In this document: piece after piece, positions 1 through 13,299 of the stretch
Position numbering within the stretch: the first letter of the stretch is position 1
How the letters are laid out: each line of letters begins with the position of its first letter
NCBI RefSeq assembly: GCF_933775445.1
Contig: NC_065876.1
Coordinates: 16,182,001 to 16,246,000 of the forward strand
Reading direction: 5' to 3'
Length of the DNA stretch: 64,000 nucleotides
Source of the DNA: Argentina anserina
Taxonomy: Eukaryota; Streptophyta; Magnoliopsida; Rosales; Rosaceae
Notes under the pieces: generated by a model
Database searches by the model: none
Seen by the model: the letters and a program-made list of their open reading frames with translations, nothing else
Told to the model about the DNA's origin: nothing
Made by a program: the position numbers and the translations under genes

Positions 1-2956
1 ATCAAACATAGCTATGTCGTAACTTCTTTATATATATTTTTTTTCTTTCAAGCCGTGTTCATGTATTTTTCTCTTTTTCTTCTCACGGAATCTTTCAATT
101 TTTTTTCACTCTTTTTACCCTTTTCATACAGCACAAATACATACATAGCATAACCTCACACTTGAATTGAATCATCACTCCATATTAACACCAAGAAATA
201 GGCTCTGCCAAGCCTCAAAGACAAGGTAGAGATATAACTATACTAAGTAAGGATATTAACATGTTGGTGATGAGATAAAAGGCTTAATGTAGGCTCAAGG
301 GGGTTCATACTAAGGTGTCTCAAACAGGGCTCAAATAAGACATACGGCTTTCTGCCATAAAGTGGTGGAATCCTAAAAAAAAATCCAACAATCATTTTCA
401 AAATCAGAGTATATTATGACATAAAGCTTTGAAAGTTTCACAAAGTAAGTTCTAGCATTCTCTAGTTCATTGCAGTTCTATGGCATATGAATTGATCAAA
501 ATAAATGTAATGAGCTTATATAGTCAAGAAACGATAGAATAAAACACTCCAAAGAAAAGCACATATATGGCTCAAAACTGACAAAGGTTACATGAATCCA
601 AATAATTAAGGAACATGCTCATTTTGTACCTAAGTTTCAAAATCCTCATTTACTACATGTTCGTACAATTTCTACACATCGATTAACCATCAAATAACAA
701 CTATCAAATAACAATTAAGTTCAATTTCCAATTTCGTGATCATCTATTAATCATAAATTTAAAGATTAACTCATTTCAGACAGTTAAAAGCATACCTAAG
801 ACTCAAAAACAAAAACAAAACCAAAAAACAAAACACTTTTTTTTTTTTCTGGTTTTATGACTCTAACACAAATATGTAAACCTTCCCCCACACTTGAATC
901 ATACATTGTCCTCAATTAATGTCAAAAATAAAAAATTCAATGAAAGACAAAAGCATAGTGGAAGGGAACAAAGACACAAAAATAAAAATAAAACATGAGA
1001 AAATGATGAGAAAAGCTCCCCCATGGCGCGGTCTAACATCCTGCATTCCATGCTTTATAACGTTTGAAAATAATCTTCGATCAGTAAGACAGCAGTGGGA
1101 ATAGAAAGCTAATATTTCTAGCTTTCCAAGCATATAAAGTACATCCGCTAACGCCAAATGAGGAGAAAGGTATGTCCCTGCAAAGTTGTCAGGAAAAACA
1201 TGTTCATAGAATCAAAAACTAGAATGACCTTTACCGTTTTATACCTGATTTCCGTTGACTTAAACAGACGGAATGGAAAGGTGGCCTGAATAAAAGTTGA
1301 AGATAACAAAACAAGCTTTCAATCCAAATATGGCACAACTGCCCAGTTAGGACGGAAGTGCTTCCTGTTTTGCCATTTCTGGACTGCAACAACACGAAAT
1401 ATGAATTGCTGACACGACCTTGCTGCCTTTAAATTGCAACTGAGAATGATGTAGACCTCTAAATCCAGTTATATAAAACGATACAGAAAGTAGACTCGGA
1501 AACCGTTTTTTTCATATAAAGAACACATTCCAACTCCCTGTGAGCTGGGAGATACAGCTTGCCCAAATCGATAGACTGCTTCTGCTAGATTATGTTGAAC
1601 GAAAATGTTTGGCTCCTCTTCATTTTTTTTCTCGAAAACTAACCTACACACGTACAAAAAAAAATCAAAGAGAACAAAAATAATAACCAAATAAAGAGTA
1701 AAGAGTAAAGAATCAAAATTAGGTCCCAACAATCACTTAAGTTTAAAGTCAAATAGCTTAGACCGAGTTTTCTTTTCAATCATTTTGTAGGTGACACATT
1801 ATGGGTTTCTCCTCCGCCATTTTGTTGTCCAACCTTGTAGTATATTCTCGAGCTCATTACTGGTTACTTCATTATAAATTTGTAGAATCTCAATTATAAT
1901 CATTAGTGATAATTAAGTGTAGGAAATCTTCTCTAGCCCACCTATTCCAAATATGCAAATACCATCAAACTAAGTAGATCCACAAACTAGAGGATTCCTG
2001 CATGGACAAAAATTGCAGAAAACTGAAAAGATTTAGACATGAGGTCAGAATCAGGAAAATTTCAGGTGTGAAGTCACTGAATTGTGATCGTGGTCTTTTG
2101 CAGCTAATTATCTAGGTTGATCTAAAAGCGGGACATAATATTATCTAGGTTGATCAAAATCAAGCAGCAGGCTGCACACATGAGTTTTGCACGAAAGGTT
2201 GTGCCTTACCTACAGAAGTTTGCACATGGAATGATGGAAGCAATTAAGGACAATTATTCAAATTTTGAAATCGCATATTCCGTAACAGTCTTATCCAAGC
2301 AAAATGCAAAGTAATTTTATTGAATCCAAAAAACACACGCATCCAAATAAATACAACGAAAATAAGGTACGTGAAAACTTCTCAGAAATTATATATTATG
2401 GTAACAGTTTCATCAATGTAAAATACAAATAAAATAATTATTTTATTGATTCCGAATAACTCTCTTATCTAAATAAATACAACTTTTGAAAAAATCCGAG
2501 TCGATATTAAAACAAAATTTTGGTAACAGTATGCATGCATTTTATCTTGGAGATAATAAAACAATTTGGCCAAAATTAAGTTGGGCCGGAAGCATTATCA
2601 TAGATATGAATGAAAAAAACTCCAAAACCTTAACATATGGCCAGGAACTTGATGAGACAGTGGCATATGCATATTAAACTAATCTTATTGCCATTGCCCG
2701 GAAGAAACTGACCACTATACATGTACTATCTTCTTTCCTCTTGCGGAAACGTACTCGCTCAACTTTAATTTCGTGGTGTTTTTCTCATGTCACAAAAACC
2801 AAACACATGTATGTGTGTTTCTTTTGCCAAACTAAATCTTCCTTTTGCCCACCCCACATCATTCAATTCAAGTCGATAAAGTTGATCAGTTTTGGTTTAT
2901 CATGGTCGCAGAGTGCATGTAAGTCGGGGTTGGGTGATGAGCACATGAACCACAAA
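1..2956. other. AT-rich intergenic stretch, no gene supported
   Basis: I see no coding exon series here; open frames are short and have no recognisable domain. The stretch is AT-rich with homopolymer runs. About 2280-2362 and 2400-2483 are two imperfect copies of one segment, each with a 'gtaacagt' start, an 'attttattga' core and an 'aaataaatacaac' end, so a small local duplication is present. The segment around 880-1060 has the look of retroelement-derived non-coding DNA, but I cannot place it in a family. Confidence 0.5.
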
Positions 2957-3130
2957 TAGGCCTCATCATTTAGCCTGCGGATCCGAAAAATCCGCAGAGG
3001 CCCGCAAGCCTGATGGGCTTTTATTTGGCCCAGCTCGCGAGAAAACCCGTTAAACCCCACATCCGTAGGTAAAAGGCCGGGCTTAATTTAGAGGTGTGAA
3101 ACCCGGCCCGGCCCTCCAAAGCCTGTCAAA
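2957..3130 (+). mobile_element. Terminal fragment of a hAT-like element (end A of the 31098/46851 family)
   Basis: The stretch begins taggcctcatcatttagcc and contains a block rich in ggcccgg, followed by 'agaggtgtgaaacccggccc'. The same end, with matching subterminal text, is seen at 31098 and, inverted, at 49727. Only about 175 bp of the end is left; the homology stops near 3130 where a different repeat begins, so this is a truncated copy. Confidence 0.7.
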
Positions 3131-5079
3131 TTGTGGTCGTGAGGTTTCGCTGTCCTCGAGGACGTTTCTGGTCTTGTGGAGAGTAATGAGTTACTCTATT
3201 GAGTTGGGCTCATCAATACGAGCGTTTACGTGTATAAATTGCATGTGTTGGGTTATTTCAACCATGTTAGTTGTTTTATTGTTGTATGTATGACTATGCT
3301 ATACTTATGGGTTCGGTTGATGTCTTGGTGAAGTGGTTTTGAGATATTGATAGTGTTGTCACATAGTTGGTTTTAGTCGATAGTTAACGCATCTAGATTC
3401 TACGGTTTAGATGGACTTGTTATGATCGACTTACTTGCGGGGGTAGTGGAGACTCATTAGTCTCAAATGAAGTTACGTTTGTGACATAACTTTAGTTTTA
3501 TTTAAATGGGAGAAGTAGGATTTTAATGGTTATTTTAGTATCTCAAGTTTTATTGTGTTGTGACATTGCTATGGGCTATGGCTAGGATGTGATGCTTGGT
3601 TTGGAGTGGATGCAGGATTAGTAAAATCCATATTGTGTGTAGAAGACGCAACGGGATATCAAGGTGAGTAAATCTCATAATGATCATCATGATCGAAGTA
3701 GTGTTAGAATTATTGATTTTAGTTGGAGTTGTCAACATAGTCCTTGCATCACTAGCTTATAAAAAAATTATTTTAAAAATATGTTTTGGTTTAAATTACG
3801 TGAACTTGATCATCTATGATTCATGGGTAAGTAAAACGGTATTTTAATAAAATGATTTTAAAAGGTTTTAGTGATTATGGACTATAATGAATGTGAGAAT
3901 GAAATTAGATTATGCATGTGGATATTGATATGATATAGTCATTTATATATGGATATTAAATGGTAATAAAATATACATATATACGTTGCTATATTATATT
4001 TTTATATCCTTGAATGTGATTATATCTTAATGTGGAGGAATTGACCGGAAGAGAAGAAAATGTATCTTCCGGTAATTTAGTTTATTGAGTGATATTTGAT
4101 ATTGTTGGCGGATGAGACCGGAATAAAAGAAAATTTATTTTCCGGTATATTGGTTTATTATATGACTTGTTTATGTTGTGATGTTGTGAGAGTCGTTTGG
4201 TTTTGTACAATATTATCATGTGTGGATTGATTATATTGTACGTGTTGTTTTAATATTTGAGTCTTATTAAAACGTTTTCTGGTCTTCGGACCTGGTGATA
4301 GCAAATAAATCGGAACCAAACCTTTGACCGGGTGATTGGTTAAGATCAGTTAGAGCTCTAGTCTGTCTGCTCTGTCTGCTTATGCACGACATGAGGGGTA
4401 ACCTAGTGGAGTTATCTGGGTCTCATGAGTGCATGTTTTTAAAAGGGAATTTAACTGTGTTATGTTTGTATTGGTTGTTAAGTTGTTAAATTTCCGAAAA
4501 ATTAATTTTGGTCATGTGTTTCTTTTTTGAGAAAGGGATATTATTTTAAAATAAAAACAAAGTAAGAATTATTCTATTGGTTTTCAGGTGAATGTTCTAT
4601 AGATCTAGTTGAGTTGTTAGTTTTGCTTAATTCCTTTATTTTATTACATTTTTCTGTGATTTCCTTAACTATATTTTTATGCAGGAAACATCACTATTTT
4701 ATTATGCATTTTGCAAGTGTTTTGTATGGATTTTAAATGTCGTTGCTTATATCTTATAAGCATGTTTATCTTGAGTTAAGTTTACTTGTACGAGCTTTAA
4801 AAACTTACTCGGTTTGTTGTTTACAACCCGGTGCACCAATCCATGGTGCAGGGTATTCGTGCAGGTTGATTTTTTTTGTTTGTGTGAGTGTTTGAGGATC
4901 CAATGACAAGGGTAGAATGTTGTAATTTGAGAATTTTTCTTGTAACTAGTTCTTCGTAACTGCTGCAGTTACCTTATAGATCAAGTTTTGTGTAACTTGT
5001 AAATATAATTATGTTAGTTGGATTCGAGTTGTCACGTTTTTTTATATGAATTTTATTATTCAAAATTTGGGGCGTGACA
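3131..5079 (+). mobile_element. LTR-retrotransposon remnant ending in a gypsy-type LTR 3' end
   Basis: No gene is visible. The segment ends at 5079 with ggggcgtgaca, a common 3' terminus of plant Ty3/gypsy LTRs (5' TGTAACACCCC, 3' GGGGYGTGACA). Upstream are LTR-like features: long AT-rich non-coding text, a 'gtgcaccaatccatggtgcagg' type block near 4831, and two inexact copies of a segment with accggaa...ttccggt near 4041-4150. No 5' end or target duplication was found, so the left limit is arbitrary. This is inference from terminal motifs only. Confidence 0.45.
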
Positions 5080-5373
5080 ACCAATAAAATTACCCATCAT
5101 CGATCGAGGTCATCCTCTTCAAGTTAATTTATAGCTCGCACCAATTGCAAATCACTCTCGCATCATAACAAGGGAAACAAATCAATTAAAATAGCAAAAA
5201 CAATATTAAAAAAATTGGAAACTACATTTTTAGAGTTAAAAGGTCCAGAAGCAGCTTAGGGACAATCGATAAAAGGTTTGTATGTGTTTAAGCTTAATGC
5301 AGTCGAATGGTTTGAAGCCGTTACGTTAACGAGCCAAACCCATGTAGAGTGAATCGAGTTTCAGAAGAAGTAG

Positions 5374-6900
5374 TGTAACACCCCATACCTATAAAATATT
5401 TTCCTTAATTTAAGGACTTTGGGCATTAATATTTTAATTCGACGTATCGTTAAATTAGTAGTTGACTTTGACTTCTCACCTTATCATTGAAAAATATTGA
5501 CTTTTTAGTCATCAACGTTCCCAAAACCTTTCTTTCATTAAAGATAAAGAGGAATTTAAAGTGAGATCGCAGACACGTGACACACATAGTTTGAATATCA
5601 TATGTGAAAGTTATGGTCTACGAAAGTTTAAGCGTCAAAATTGGATTACGGCTTTCGCAAGGCCAAGAACGTAATTTCACAATGGACACCCTAATTTTTC
5701 TAGTTTCTTCTCTTCCTCTCTCAGCCGCACACTTATTTTTTTTCCTTCTTTTCTTTTCTTCTTCTTCCTTATTCCTTCTTTCCCCTGAGCTCACTCGTTC
5801 CTCCTCCCCTACGAGTGTCGGAAGTCCCTGCTCCGGCCACCGATCATGCTTACCATAACCATCATTGTATTCTCCATCCAAAACCATGTCTAACCAACCC
5901 AAAATCTAAGGCTCATCGCAGATTCTATCACCTCTAACTCATCCAAAAAACCGTCCTCAATTATGGCGAGTCCTTCTCTTGCCATCACCGTCGCAAAATC
6001 CTAGGGAAGAAAGGGCTAGAACCCAGATGTTTGGGTGTCGATTGAACTCCGAGGACCCCAGTCTCGACACTGACACAGTCCGAGTCAGTGCCTCTTCGAT
6101 CTCCCTCTTCAGACGGCAATCCGGCCTTGTAGATGTCCCTAATTAATCAAACCTCAATCCTTGACCTTCGATTTGTCTAGTTCCACTCGTAGCTCCGCCA
6201 CCCACAATGGTATGGGTTTTCATAAACGATTTTTGATAGGTAACTCGTGCTTTCTCTTTTATTTTAGAGCCTCTGTTTTGTATTGGATTGAGTTGTAATA
6301 CAATTTGTTAACACCTCCCCTGGACGAGGTAATTTCCGGAAGGATTCCGCCTTATACCGGTTGCCAGACCGACCGGAGTTAGCCCAGCACGACAGGATGT
6401 TGAGCTGGCAGGACAGGTCACACCACTTCTAACTCAGGCGCCATCACTGACATTGCCAAAGTAGCTCACCAGAGCAGTACAAACATACTGTATGAACACT
6501 CCCACATCAGGAAATGGAAGCAACACTTCCCCTACTGCGCTTATAAAAGCAGCCATAACCCTCCTAAAAAGGGTAACATATTTCTATTTTGCCCAGGTTT
6601 GCATTGCTTAGGTCGGTGCAATACTCATGTCAAGGGCATATCCACTCAGTCATCAAACACTCTTGTATATTGCTTAGTTGAGTTATAGATATATTGATGT
6701 TACATTGAATAATTGGAGAAGAGATACTTGATATATTTATTATATCATTGATGGATGTTGGAGTGGGGTTCTGGTAGAGGACAAATGGTCCTCTAGTTGG
6801 GGAAAATGATTAAGTTGTGTTGTTTTATAAGTGTATTATGTAATTTACAGATTTGGGGTAGTCAAATTTTAGGGGAAGTTATGCCGAATGTTCGACATAA
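5374..6900 (+). mobile_element. Probable 5' end of a gypsy-type LTR, truncated
   Basis: At 5374 the sequence starts tgtaacaccccatacctat, the usual 5' terminus of many plant Ty3/gypsy LTRs. It is followed by the kind of text (gtgaaagttatggtctacg, then 'ggattacggctttcgcaag') often seen in these LTRs. The matching 3' end and any coding domain are missing, so the right limit is a guess. The 5080-5373 gap to the previous remnant contains nothing recognisable. The two LTR-like pieces are in the wrong order to be one element. Confidence 0.4.
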
Positions 6901-7918
6901 ATCATTCTATAATTTTGGCTACACAGGTCCATCTCAGATTTCCCTTTGAAATTTGAGAGCGGGTATGTTATATTGCACCGGAACCACCACCGTTGTACCA
7001 CCCATATCTTTCCGCAGCCGCCACACTTTTCCCTGGATCGTCAACGGGAATAAAGGACCTGTAGAAAACCAGCAGCCATCTCCCTCATCCACCGCACCCA
7101 TGAAACATGAGCGCTTAAATCCTAGAGAACAAGATCCACCCAAAATCCGAGAGGCAAATTCCCTCCCCCAAATCTACCATCAAACTCTCTTCCCGCCACC
7201 ACAAAACAAGAAACACAGCCACTGTCACAAGTCCGATCCACCCCTGCCACCACCGACCTCCCTCCTGTACACACACCGACACAACCTTCGGACCAACCAT
7301 AGCCCAATTCAGCCCCGATCTCCGATTACAAACCCAAGGCACACCATCTGCGTCCCATCCGACTACACAGGCTGCACCCCAGCGAGGCCTATACGTCGTC
7401 GCCACCGCGTAGCTGTACGAGAGACAACCCCGATCGCAACAAGCCTCTCTCTAAGAACAAGCGTGTGTAGCGCGTACCAAGAGAGAGCGAGAGATAAGAT
7501 CCCCAATTCTTTGGGTTGATCTTAAAATGCATCGTTATGATTAATTTCTCACTTTTATTTAATGGCCAGCCACAAGGTAATGTTTCAGTACTACTTAGAG
7601 GTATTCGATCGAACGTTTAGGTGACTCTCTTCTCTTACTAATCTATATTATGTATATATGAAAGCTTTAATTCGCCGTTTTAATCACTTAGCTTATAATT
7701 ATGAAAGTGGTTTGTTGTCTTCTCCTTTTGGTTTCCTGTATTTCTAAAATTCTAATCTTGTTTTTGCTGAAAATCATATCAATCTTCATTTTGCAACAGC
7801 TACTAGCTAGAACTGCGGCTAAATACATTAATGATCGATATTCTAGTTTATATATCAACTCCAAAATTATGTACTGGTGGGTGCACGTCTTATAGGCTTA
7901 TAGCTAGGTACTGTTGTA
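6901..7918. other. C-rich then AT-rich intergenic stretch, no gene supported
   Basis: A plus-strand open frame of 188 codons (6953-7519) lies in locally C-rich DNA. It is proline- and histidine-rich with no domain, and the opposite strand is also open, so I treat it as compositional. From 7520 to the MULE edge the DNA is AT-rich and shows nothing. Confidence 0.5.
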
Positions 7919-8316
7919 GGGCACTACCGAGAGCTTATTGGACGCACGGGCCGTATATATGCACGGGGAAAAAAAGCTGACGTGGCCGTTGACAAGTGAG
8001 CGGAGGGCTAAATGCGACACCGTTAGTGTCACATTTATGGAAAGGGGTAAATGAGTTTTTTGGTATGGTAATTGGTATTCAATAAATAGGTCGATCTCTC
8101 ATCCTTGAATCCCAAAACACTAATTTCTAGAATCAGCATCATTCAGATCCACCCTTGGATGATGGAACAATAATCTAGCGTAGCCGGGTCGATCCATAAT
8201 CGAATCACAATCAAACAAATCACTGTGGTTCGATTCCTGGGAGTCGGTTGTGGTGATTAGAATACTGGGAACTTAAACTAACATGCGAAAGATTTTCAAT
8301 TAGTCAGAAAAAAGCG

Positions 8317-11275
8317 GTGGAGGAAATGGGTTTTGGTTCATTACTGAAAATAGGATGTTTACATCTCAACCGGGACTTATGTCAAACGATTATTGATAAC
8401 CTTGAAGCTGAAGGCGAAATGTTGGTTTTTAAGTTTGAAGGGAGAAGTATCCTGATAAATTGTAGTGATTTTGCCCGTGTTATGGGGCTGAAGAATGGTG
8501 GAGAATCTATTGTTAACCATACATCTGACGTGGTAGATGACCCTGAATTGGGAGGATTGAAAAAATGTCTTCAGAATGATGAGGTAGTTGGTGAGAGCTT
8601 GAAGAATGCATTATGTAAGAACCAGGTTGCAGACGATGGTTTTCGTAAATTATTTCTCTTATACTGTCTCTTTATATTGTTGTGTCCTAGTAGGCCGGAC
8701 AAGGTTGAGAAGAAAATTGTAGCTGCAGTGAGCGATACCACTACAATTGGTGAAAAGAATTGGGCATGGTTTTGCTTTCAACACCTATTACAGGGCGTTG
8801 TCGATTACAAAAAGAAAAGGTGCGGTTTCATTAAGGGCTGCATGGTTTTCTTACAATTATTTATATTTGATTTAATTGTAGATGCCACTGTCATAAGAAT
8901 CGTGAAAACAGTTGATCCGATTGTGTCCTGGACATCCAGAAATTGCAAGAAAATGATTAAATGGATGAGGGGAGACGTCGGAATGTGTAGTATATTGAAT
9001 CCTGGAAGCAGCAATCGGGTAATGTTAAAAGGTTGTTGTAAATCGAAAGAAATTGATTTATCTGAACAAGTACGGAGGGCGATGGAGGGGGTGGAATGTA
9101 TTGAAAATGAAGTATGTGCGATGAAATGTTTGGTGGATAATTTGGAGGATAAGTTCGATGAGGCGACAAAGGTTTTGTGTGAAGTGGAAAAGATAGCAGT
9201 GAATATGAGTGAAGTAGTAGTAAGGCGTGTCATACTTGAGGCAGCCGGAGTTGTTTTCGGTAAGGCGGGAAACACTGGATTGTTGTCATCCCAAATTGAC
9301 AGGGAAGGGAAGGGTGAGTACCATACATCCAAAACTGACGGGGAATGGAAGGTTGAGTACCATACGGACACTGGTATGGACCACACCTTGTCCAATTATG
9401 GGGGGTGCCATTCACCCATAATTGAGGAAGTAACTGACAAAAGCTCAACAGATGCGACTGAGGAGGTGAGCACAATTATAGACCCAAGATTTATTTATTG
9501 TGAATGGGAAAAATCTTAAATGCAATATTAGAAAGTTAATTGTCGACTTAGTGTATATCTATTTTGCCGTAATTTCACGTCCAGAACCTGAAATGGTTGA
9601 TGTTAAGTTTCGTATTGCATAAAATTTGAGTTAATTTGATGGCAGGGTATGCAAGATCACGATTGGGACAATCTGATTGGCAGTGAAACCCTTGATTACC
9701 CCTGTTTGACTTCCCAGACTGGGGCCGTAAATGATAACCTTGTTTTCCCATTCTCGGGGGAAATGTCTGAGACCAATTTGCAATTGATGAGATTTTTGTT
9801 TGGTCAGTGTGAAGGACGAGCCGAAGATATGAGGTTATTTGATAGTGTTTCTTTATTTTATTTGTCGTAGTCAATAAATAACACAAAAGAACACATGTCT
9901 AAATAATAATTTTCTATAGATATACGAGAATTATTGTGAGAAATGAAATTTATACACTTCATGGTCAAATGGTAGTTGGTGAAAGTGGTTTTAATTTAGC
10001 GTATATGTTCACCATTTAGGTGTTTGGTTTGGATAACCCTTTGAAATTCAGACTTTGCAGGGACATTATCATTTGGTGTGGTGAATTAGTTATGACGAAA
10101 GGTGATTTAAGCTGCTTACGACCTGGAAACCCAATAACAAGAAAGGTATTGTGCATTTGACTAGTTAGTTATAAAAATGTTGATAGGTTGAATCACTATT
10201 GATTGCATCGGCAATTGTCCCGATCTTGGTGAATAATTTCAGCTTATTGATTTATGTGCCGCATACTTGTACGAAGAAAATTCCAGCTCGTGGTTCCTCC
10301 CTACTAATTTCAGTGTACGGGTGATTTATAAGTGTTCTTGTCATGTATTAACTTAACCATCTAGGTGGGTATTTTTGAATGTATTATTCATATGTTAGGT
10401 ACTAAGCAATGATGGACCAAACCAATTAGGAGGTGGCCGGACCCTGAGTCAGATCATTAGTGAGTGCAGCCTCCACCGCTTTAACAGGCGCTTGAAACTT
10501 TGTTGTAAGGTATATTTTATTGTCCACTGTATGTAATTGTCCTTTATGGCTTACACTGCATTTTAACTGACACGAGAACTGGAATCCAGATTTTTATTCC
10601 TGTACAAGACGACGTCCCGGGTCAATGGTTTTTTATTGTAATTAAATTGAAGGATAAAGTTGTTGAAATTTGGGACACCATCTCAGATCCGTTTCCAATG
10701 AGACGGAGACATGAGTTAGCCACTTCCGTGGTAAGTTACCGATTAGTTGCTTCAACTTTAGATAATAACCCGATTTTCTGTTTATCTAGTGTCACAGTAT
10801 ACGTTTGAATACGCAGGTCCAGTTGGTCCAGAAGGTGTTTGCTAGTGACATGAAAAAACCTGGTGACATATATTATAATATAGAAAACTTTGATTTCTGT
10901 GCTCGATCTTATGAAACAGTATTTTGTGGTGAACATGATTCAGGCGTTTGTTTGATAAGGAACATGCAGAGTTACGGTGAACCTTGGTTTGAAGGGGTAT
11001 GAGCCGCTAACTGTATTTTTTTCTTATTTATATTATTGCCTTTGTTAATATGCGTTTCTCTAAACTGTGACCAATTTCAACTCTATTTACAGTTTCAGTC
11101 TAATAAGCAAAGGACTGAAATTGCACTAGGAATTGTGAGTAACCAGAAGAATGAGCAATTGAAGTCAGTTGATGTAGCTGCTGTTTTGACCCTCAGGGCT
11201 CTTGTGGCAGAGCAAGAGGGTGTTCCAGAAAATTATAATGATACAACACGTAATGAACGAAAGGGTCCTACCTGA
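8317..11275 (+). CDS. Ulp1-like (C48 family) protein of a MULE, catalytic residues replaced
   Basis: Eight exons, all joining in phase 0: 8317-9465, 9646-about 9846, 10020-10145, 10243-10320, 10399-10509, 10590-10730, 10817-10996, 11093-11275, giving about 722 residues. Only the exon 2 donor is uncertain. Exon 1 (383 codons) carries the N-terminal region typical of plant transposon-borne ULP-like proteins ('MGFGSLLKI' start, 'RVMGLKNGG', then 'KLFLLYCLFILLCPS' and a GC..FLQLFIFD block). The C-terminal exons match the C48 cysteine protease fold, but the His site reads PGQWFF where the second copy has PGHWYL, the Cys site reads HDSG instead of ADCG, and the oxyanion Gln is not present; only the Asp (IWDT) is kept. 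It should not cleave SUMO. The reading frame is open through every exon, unlike the transposase in the same element. The gene is convergent with the minus-strand gene ending at 12051. Function in transposition is unknown. Confidence 0.75.
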
Positions 11276-12050
11276 AGGAAGTTACAGTCGCACCGCAAAA
11301 GAAAGGATCGCGCCTGATGAGGAATATTCCACATGCTTACATTGCATTCCGCGGTTATAAACTGGTTTTTGTTTGGCTGATTATTAATTTTAGGTACTCT
11401 CGATTTTCTTATGTTTGACATTCGGATTAAGTTATCGATAGAGACATCAAGTTTAAATGTGTTATGCGGAGGTTTTCGAAATTCCTGATGACAATGAAAC
11501 CATTATTGGACCCAATGTTGTAAGTCATTACACTTTCATCTCTTTAACAATTACAATCTAGCACCAGCCCTTTGTTGTGGTTGGATAGGAGTGATGAATG
11601 TCTAATTTGGTGTTTCCATACCATATGCAAAATTACCAAGCTTTATCTCAAAGATATTACAAAAAGTATAATTGGTAACAAATGAGCAATTTTCTACATG
11701 AAAGTTTTAATTATATTTGACAGTTTCACTCTCCTTAAGTATAAACCAATCAACATTACCCACCATTTAGATAGTGAATTGAGGGAGCCTGGCAGATTCG
11801 ATCATTATTCAGACAGTTAAATATGAATACTGAAACAATAGAATCAGATATAAATAACTAAAACCGAAACAATGTAAAAAATTGAAATTAATGAATAACA
11901 TTCGGTAGGCCCAAAAATACAGAGAAGGCCTATGGCCCAAAACACAGGAAGCATCCAACCAGTTCCATCATCTAAGCGTGGTATCTTTTTTTCGTTTTTC
12001 CAGCAACCAGGCCCGAGTGCGCTAAATTGTCGTTAAAATTTAGGGGTGTT
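11276..12050. other. MULE interior between convergent genes
   Basis: This is the 3' space between the Ulp1-like gene and the minus-strand gene. A short open segment near 11460-11520 ends in a good donor (gttgtaagt) but joins no exon I can identify. The rest is AT-rich and holds nothing recognisable. Confidence 0.5.
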
Positions 12051-13140
12051 TTAACATGAACGGGTTCGATTATCCATACCATATATGATATCATCCCCTT
12101 TCTCCGAAAATGTTTTGTATCTTGTACCATGTTCCAGGACATCTGTAGAGATATATGGGAAGGGTGATCTTGTGGTAGTTTCCTCGTCAGCCTGTCCAGC
12201 GACATGCGAACTGTATCTCACATCGTCTAAGAAACTGGTGCCGCCATCAATGGAATCCTTAGAATCTGACGTGAATCCAGTCCTATTATAGGATACACTA
12301 TCAGTTGAATTGTCCCACGAAATCTGATGCTGCTTGAAACCCCAACAACCCCCCATGCCAGTATTGGTTTCGGCCACCCGCCCCACTTTCGTGGTCATCG
12401 ATTCCTTCATTATGAACATTAGCATCCATGTTTGGTTAAAAAAAAACTGTAAATATACTACCATTGCAGCACTAATAGTGGCGTTTCTTCCAGAAATAAA
12501 CACTTATTTTATAGGAATTTACATACAACCCTTAACTTCCATTTAGTCAAGTACCAAATTATCAACCAAACATTCGTTAATTCACTTTATGATACCTTCA
12601 TTTGAGATGTTAGCAGGTGTTGTAGGCGTTCTATTTCCATTTCCTTATCCAGGATATTGATTTCCTGGTCAATAAAATAAATTCAATTAACCACCTTTAT
12701 CTAAGTTATGCCATGAAGCCCTTCTGCGGTTTTGAAAGCAACTAACATAATGCCATAAATGTACTGTTACCGCATCACCAATGTAACCTCATAGGATGTT
12801 GTTAAGGCTTACGTGAATCCGGGTCATGTTTAGAAGGATATCTCTAGCCTCGAGGGACCGAGTCTCCAGCAACGAGGTCAATCCAGCAATTTGGTTTAAC
12901 AGAGCGCTTGTTGTCTCTCCCGACACCTGCGACATATAGAGTTTACATTATAAATAAGCCGATAATATTATGTTTAGGTTAATTGGAGACTGAAATGCCG
13001 CTTACAGGAACACCACGACTTACCGTTCTGAATGTCTTGTTTACCTCAACATATTTGCACACAACATTTTGGGGGACATCAACATTCTCAAATGTTGCCC
13101 CTTCCTTGAGGGAAACTAGTCTTATTGTATTTGGAGGCAT
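12051..13140 (-). CDS. Small coiled-coil protein of unknown function inside the MULE
   Basis: Four exons on minus join in phase 0: 13140-13024, 12926-12813, 12664-12596 and 12446-12051, giving about 231 residues. Donors are gtaagt, gtaagc and gtatca; acceptors are cag. Exon 1 begins MPPNTIRLVSLKEG. Exons 2 and 3 are leucine- and glutamate-rich heptad-like text (for example 'ALLNQIAGLTSLLE' and 'DKEMEIERLQHLL') that would form a coiled coil. Exon 4 is acidic and Ser/Thr-rich and ends NRTRSC. I do not recognise a family. It lies between the two Ulp1 modules and is convergent with the first. The start of exon 4 (FFFNQTW) follows a poly-T acceptor and could be mis-spliced in my model. It may be a component of the transposon's own gene set or a captured host fragment; the sequence does not decide. 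Confidence 0.5.
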
Positions 13141-13299
13141 CTAGTATGTTTGTGGCCTTGCTAACATTCCCATTCTAAGAATGTCCTCTTCTTTCTCCCT
13201 TTTTTTCACGGACAATTCCCGAGCCTTGGAACTGGTCCTCTTAACCCCCTTTAAATTTATTGTGATATTGTTTGATACCACCCTACTATGGTGCCCCAG

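Noticed and set aside
5618..5902. 94-codon minus frame with Glu/Lys-rich centre
   Set aside because: It is the reverse of a CT-rich tract within an LTR-like segment, so the charged run is a composition effect.
3131..6900. One gypsy element with both LTRs
   Set aside because: The 3' terminus (5079) comes before the 5' terminus (5374), the spacer is under 300 bp, and no domain lies between; two separate remnants fit better.
6953..7519. 188-codon open frame on plus
   Set aside because: C-rich DNA with proline- and histidine-rich translation, no domain, and an opposite strand that is open too; likely compositional.
8805..9395. 196-codon minus frame
   Set aside because: Shadow of exon 1 of the Ulp1-like gene, whose plus frame has recognisable family blocks.
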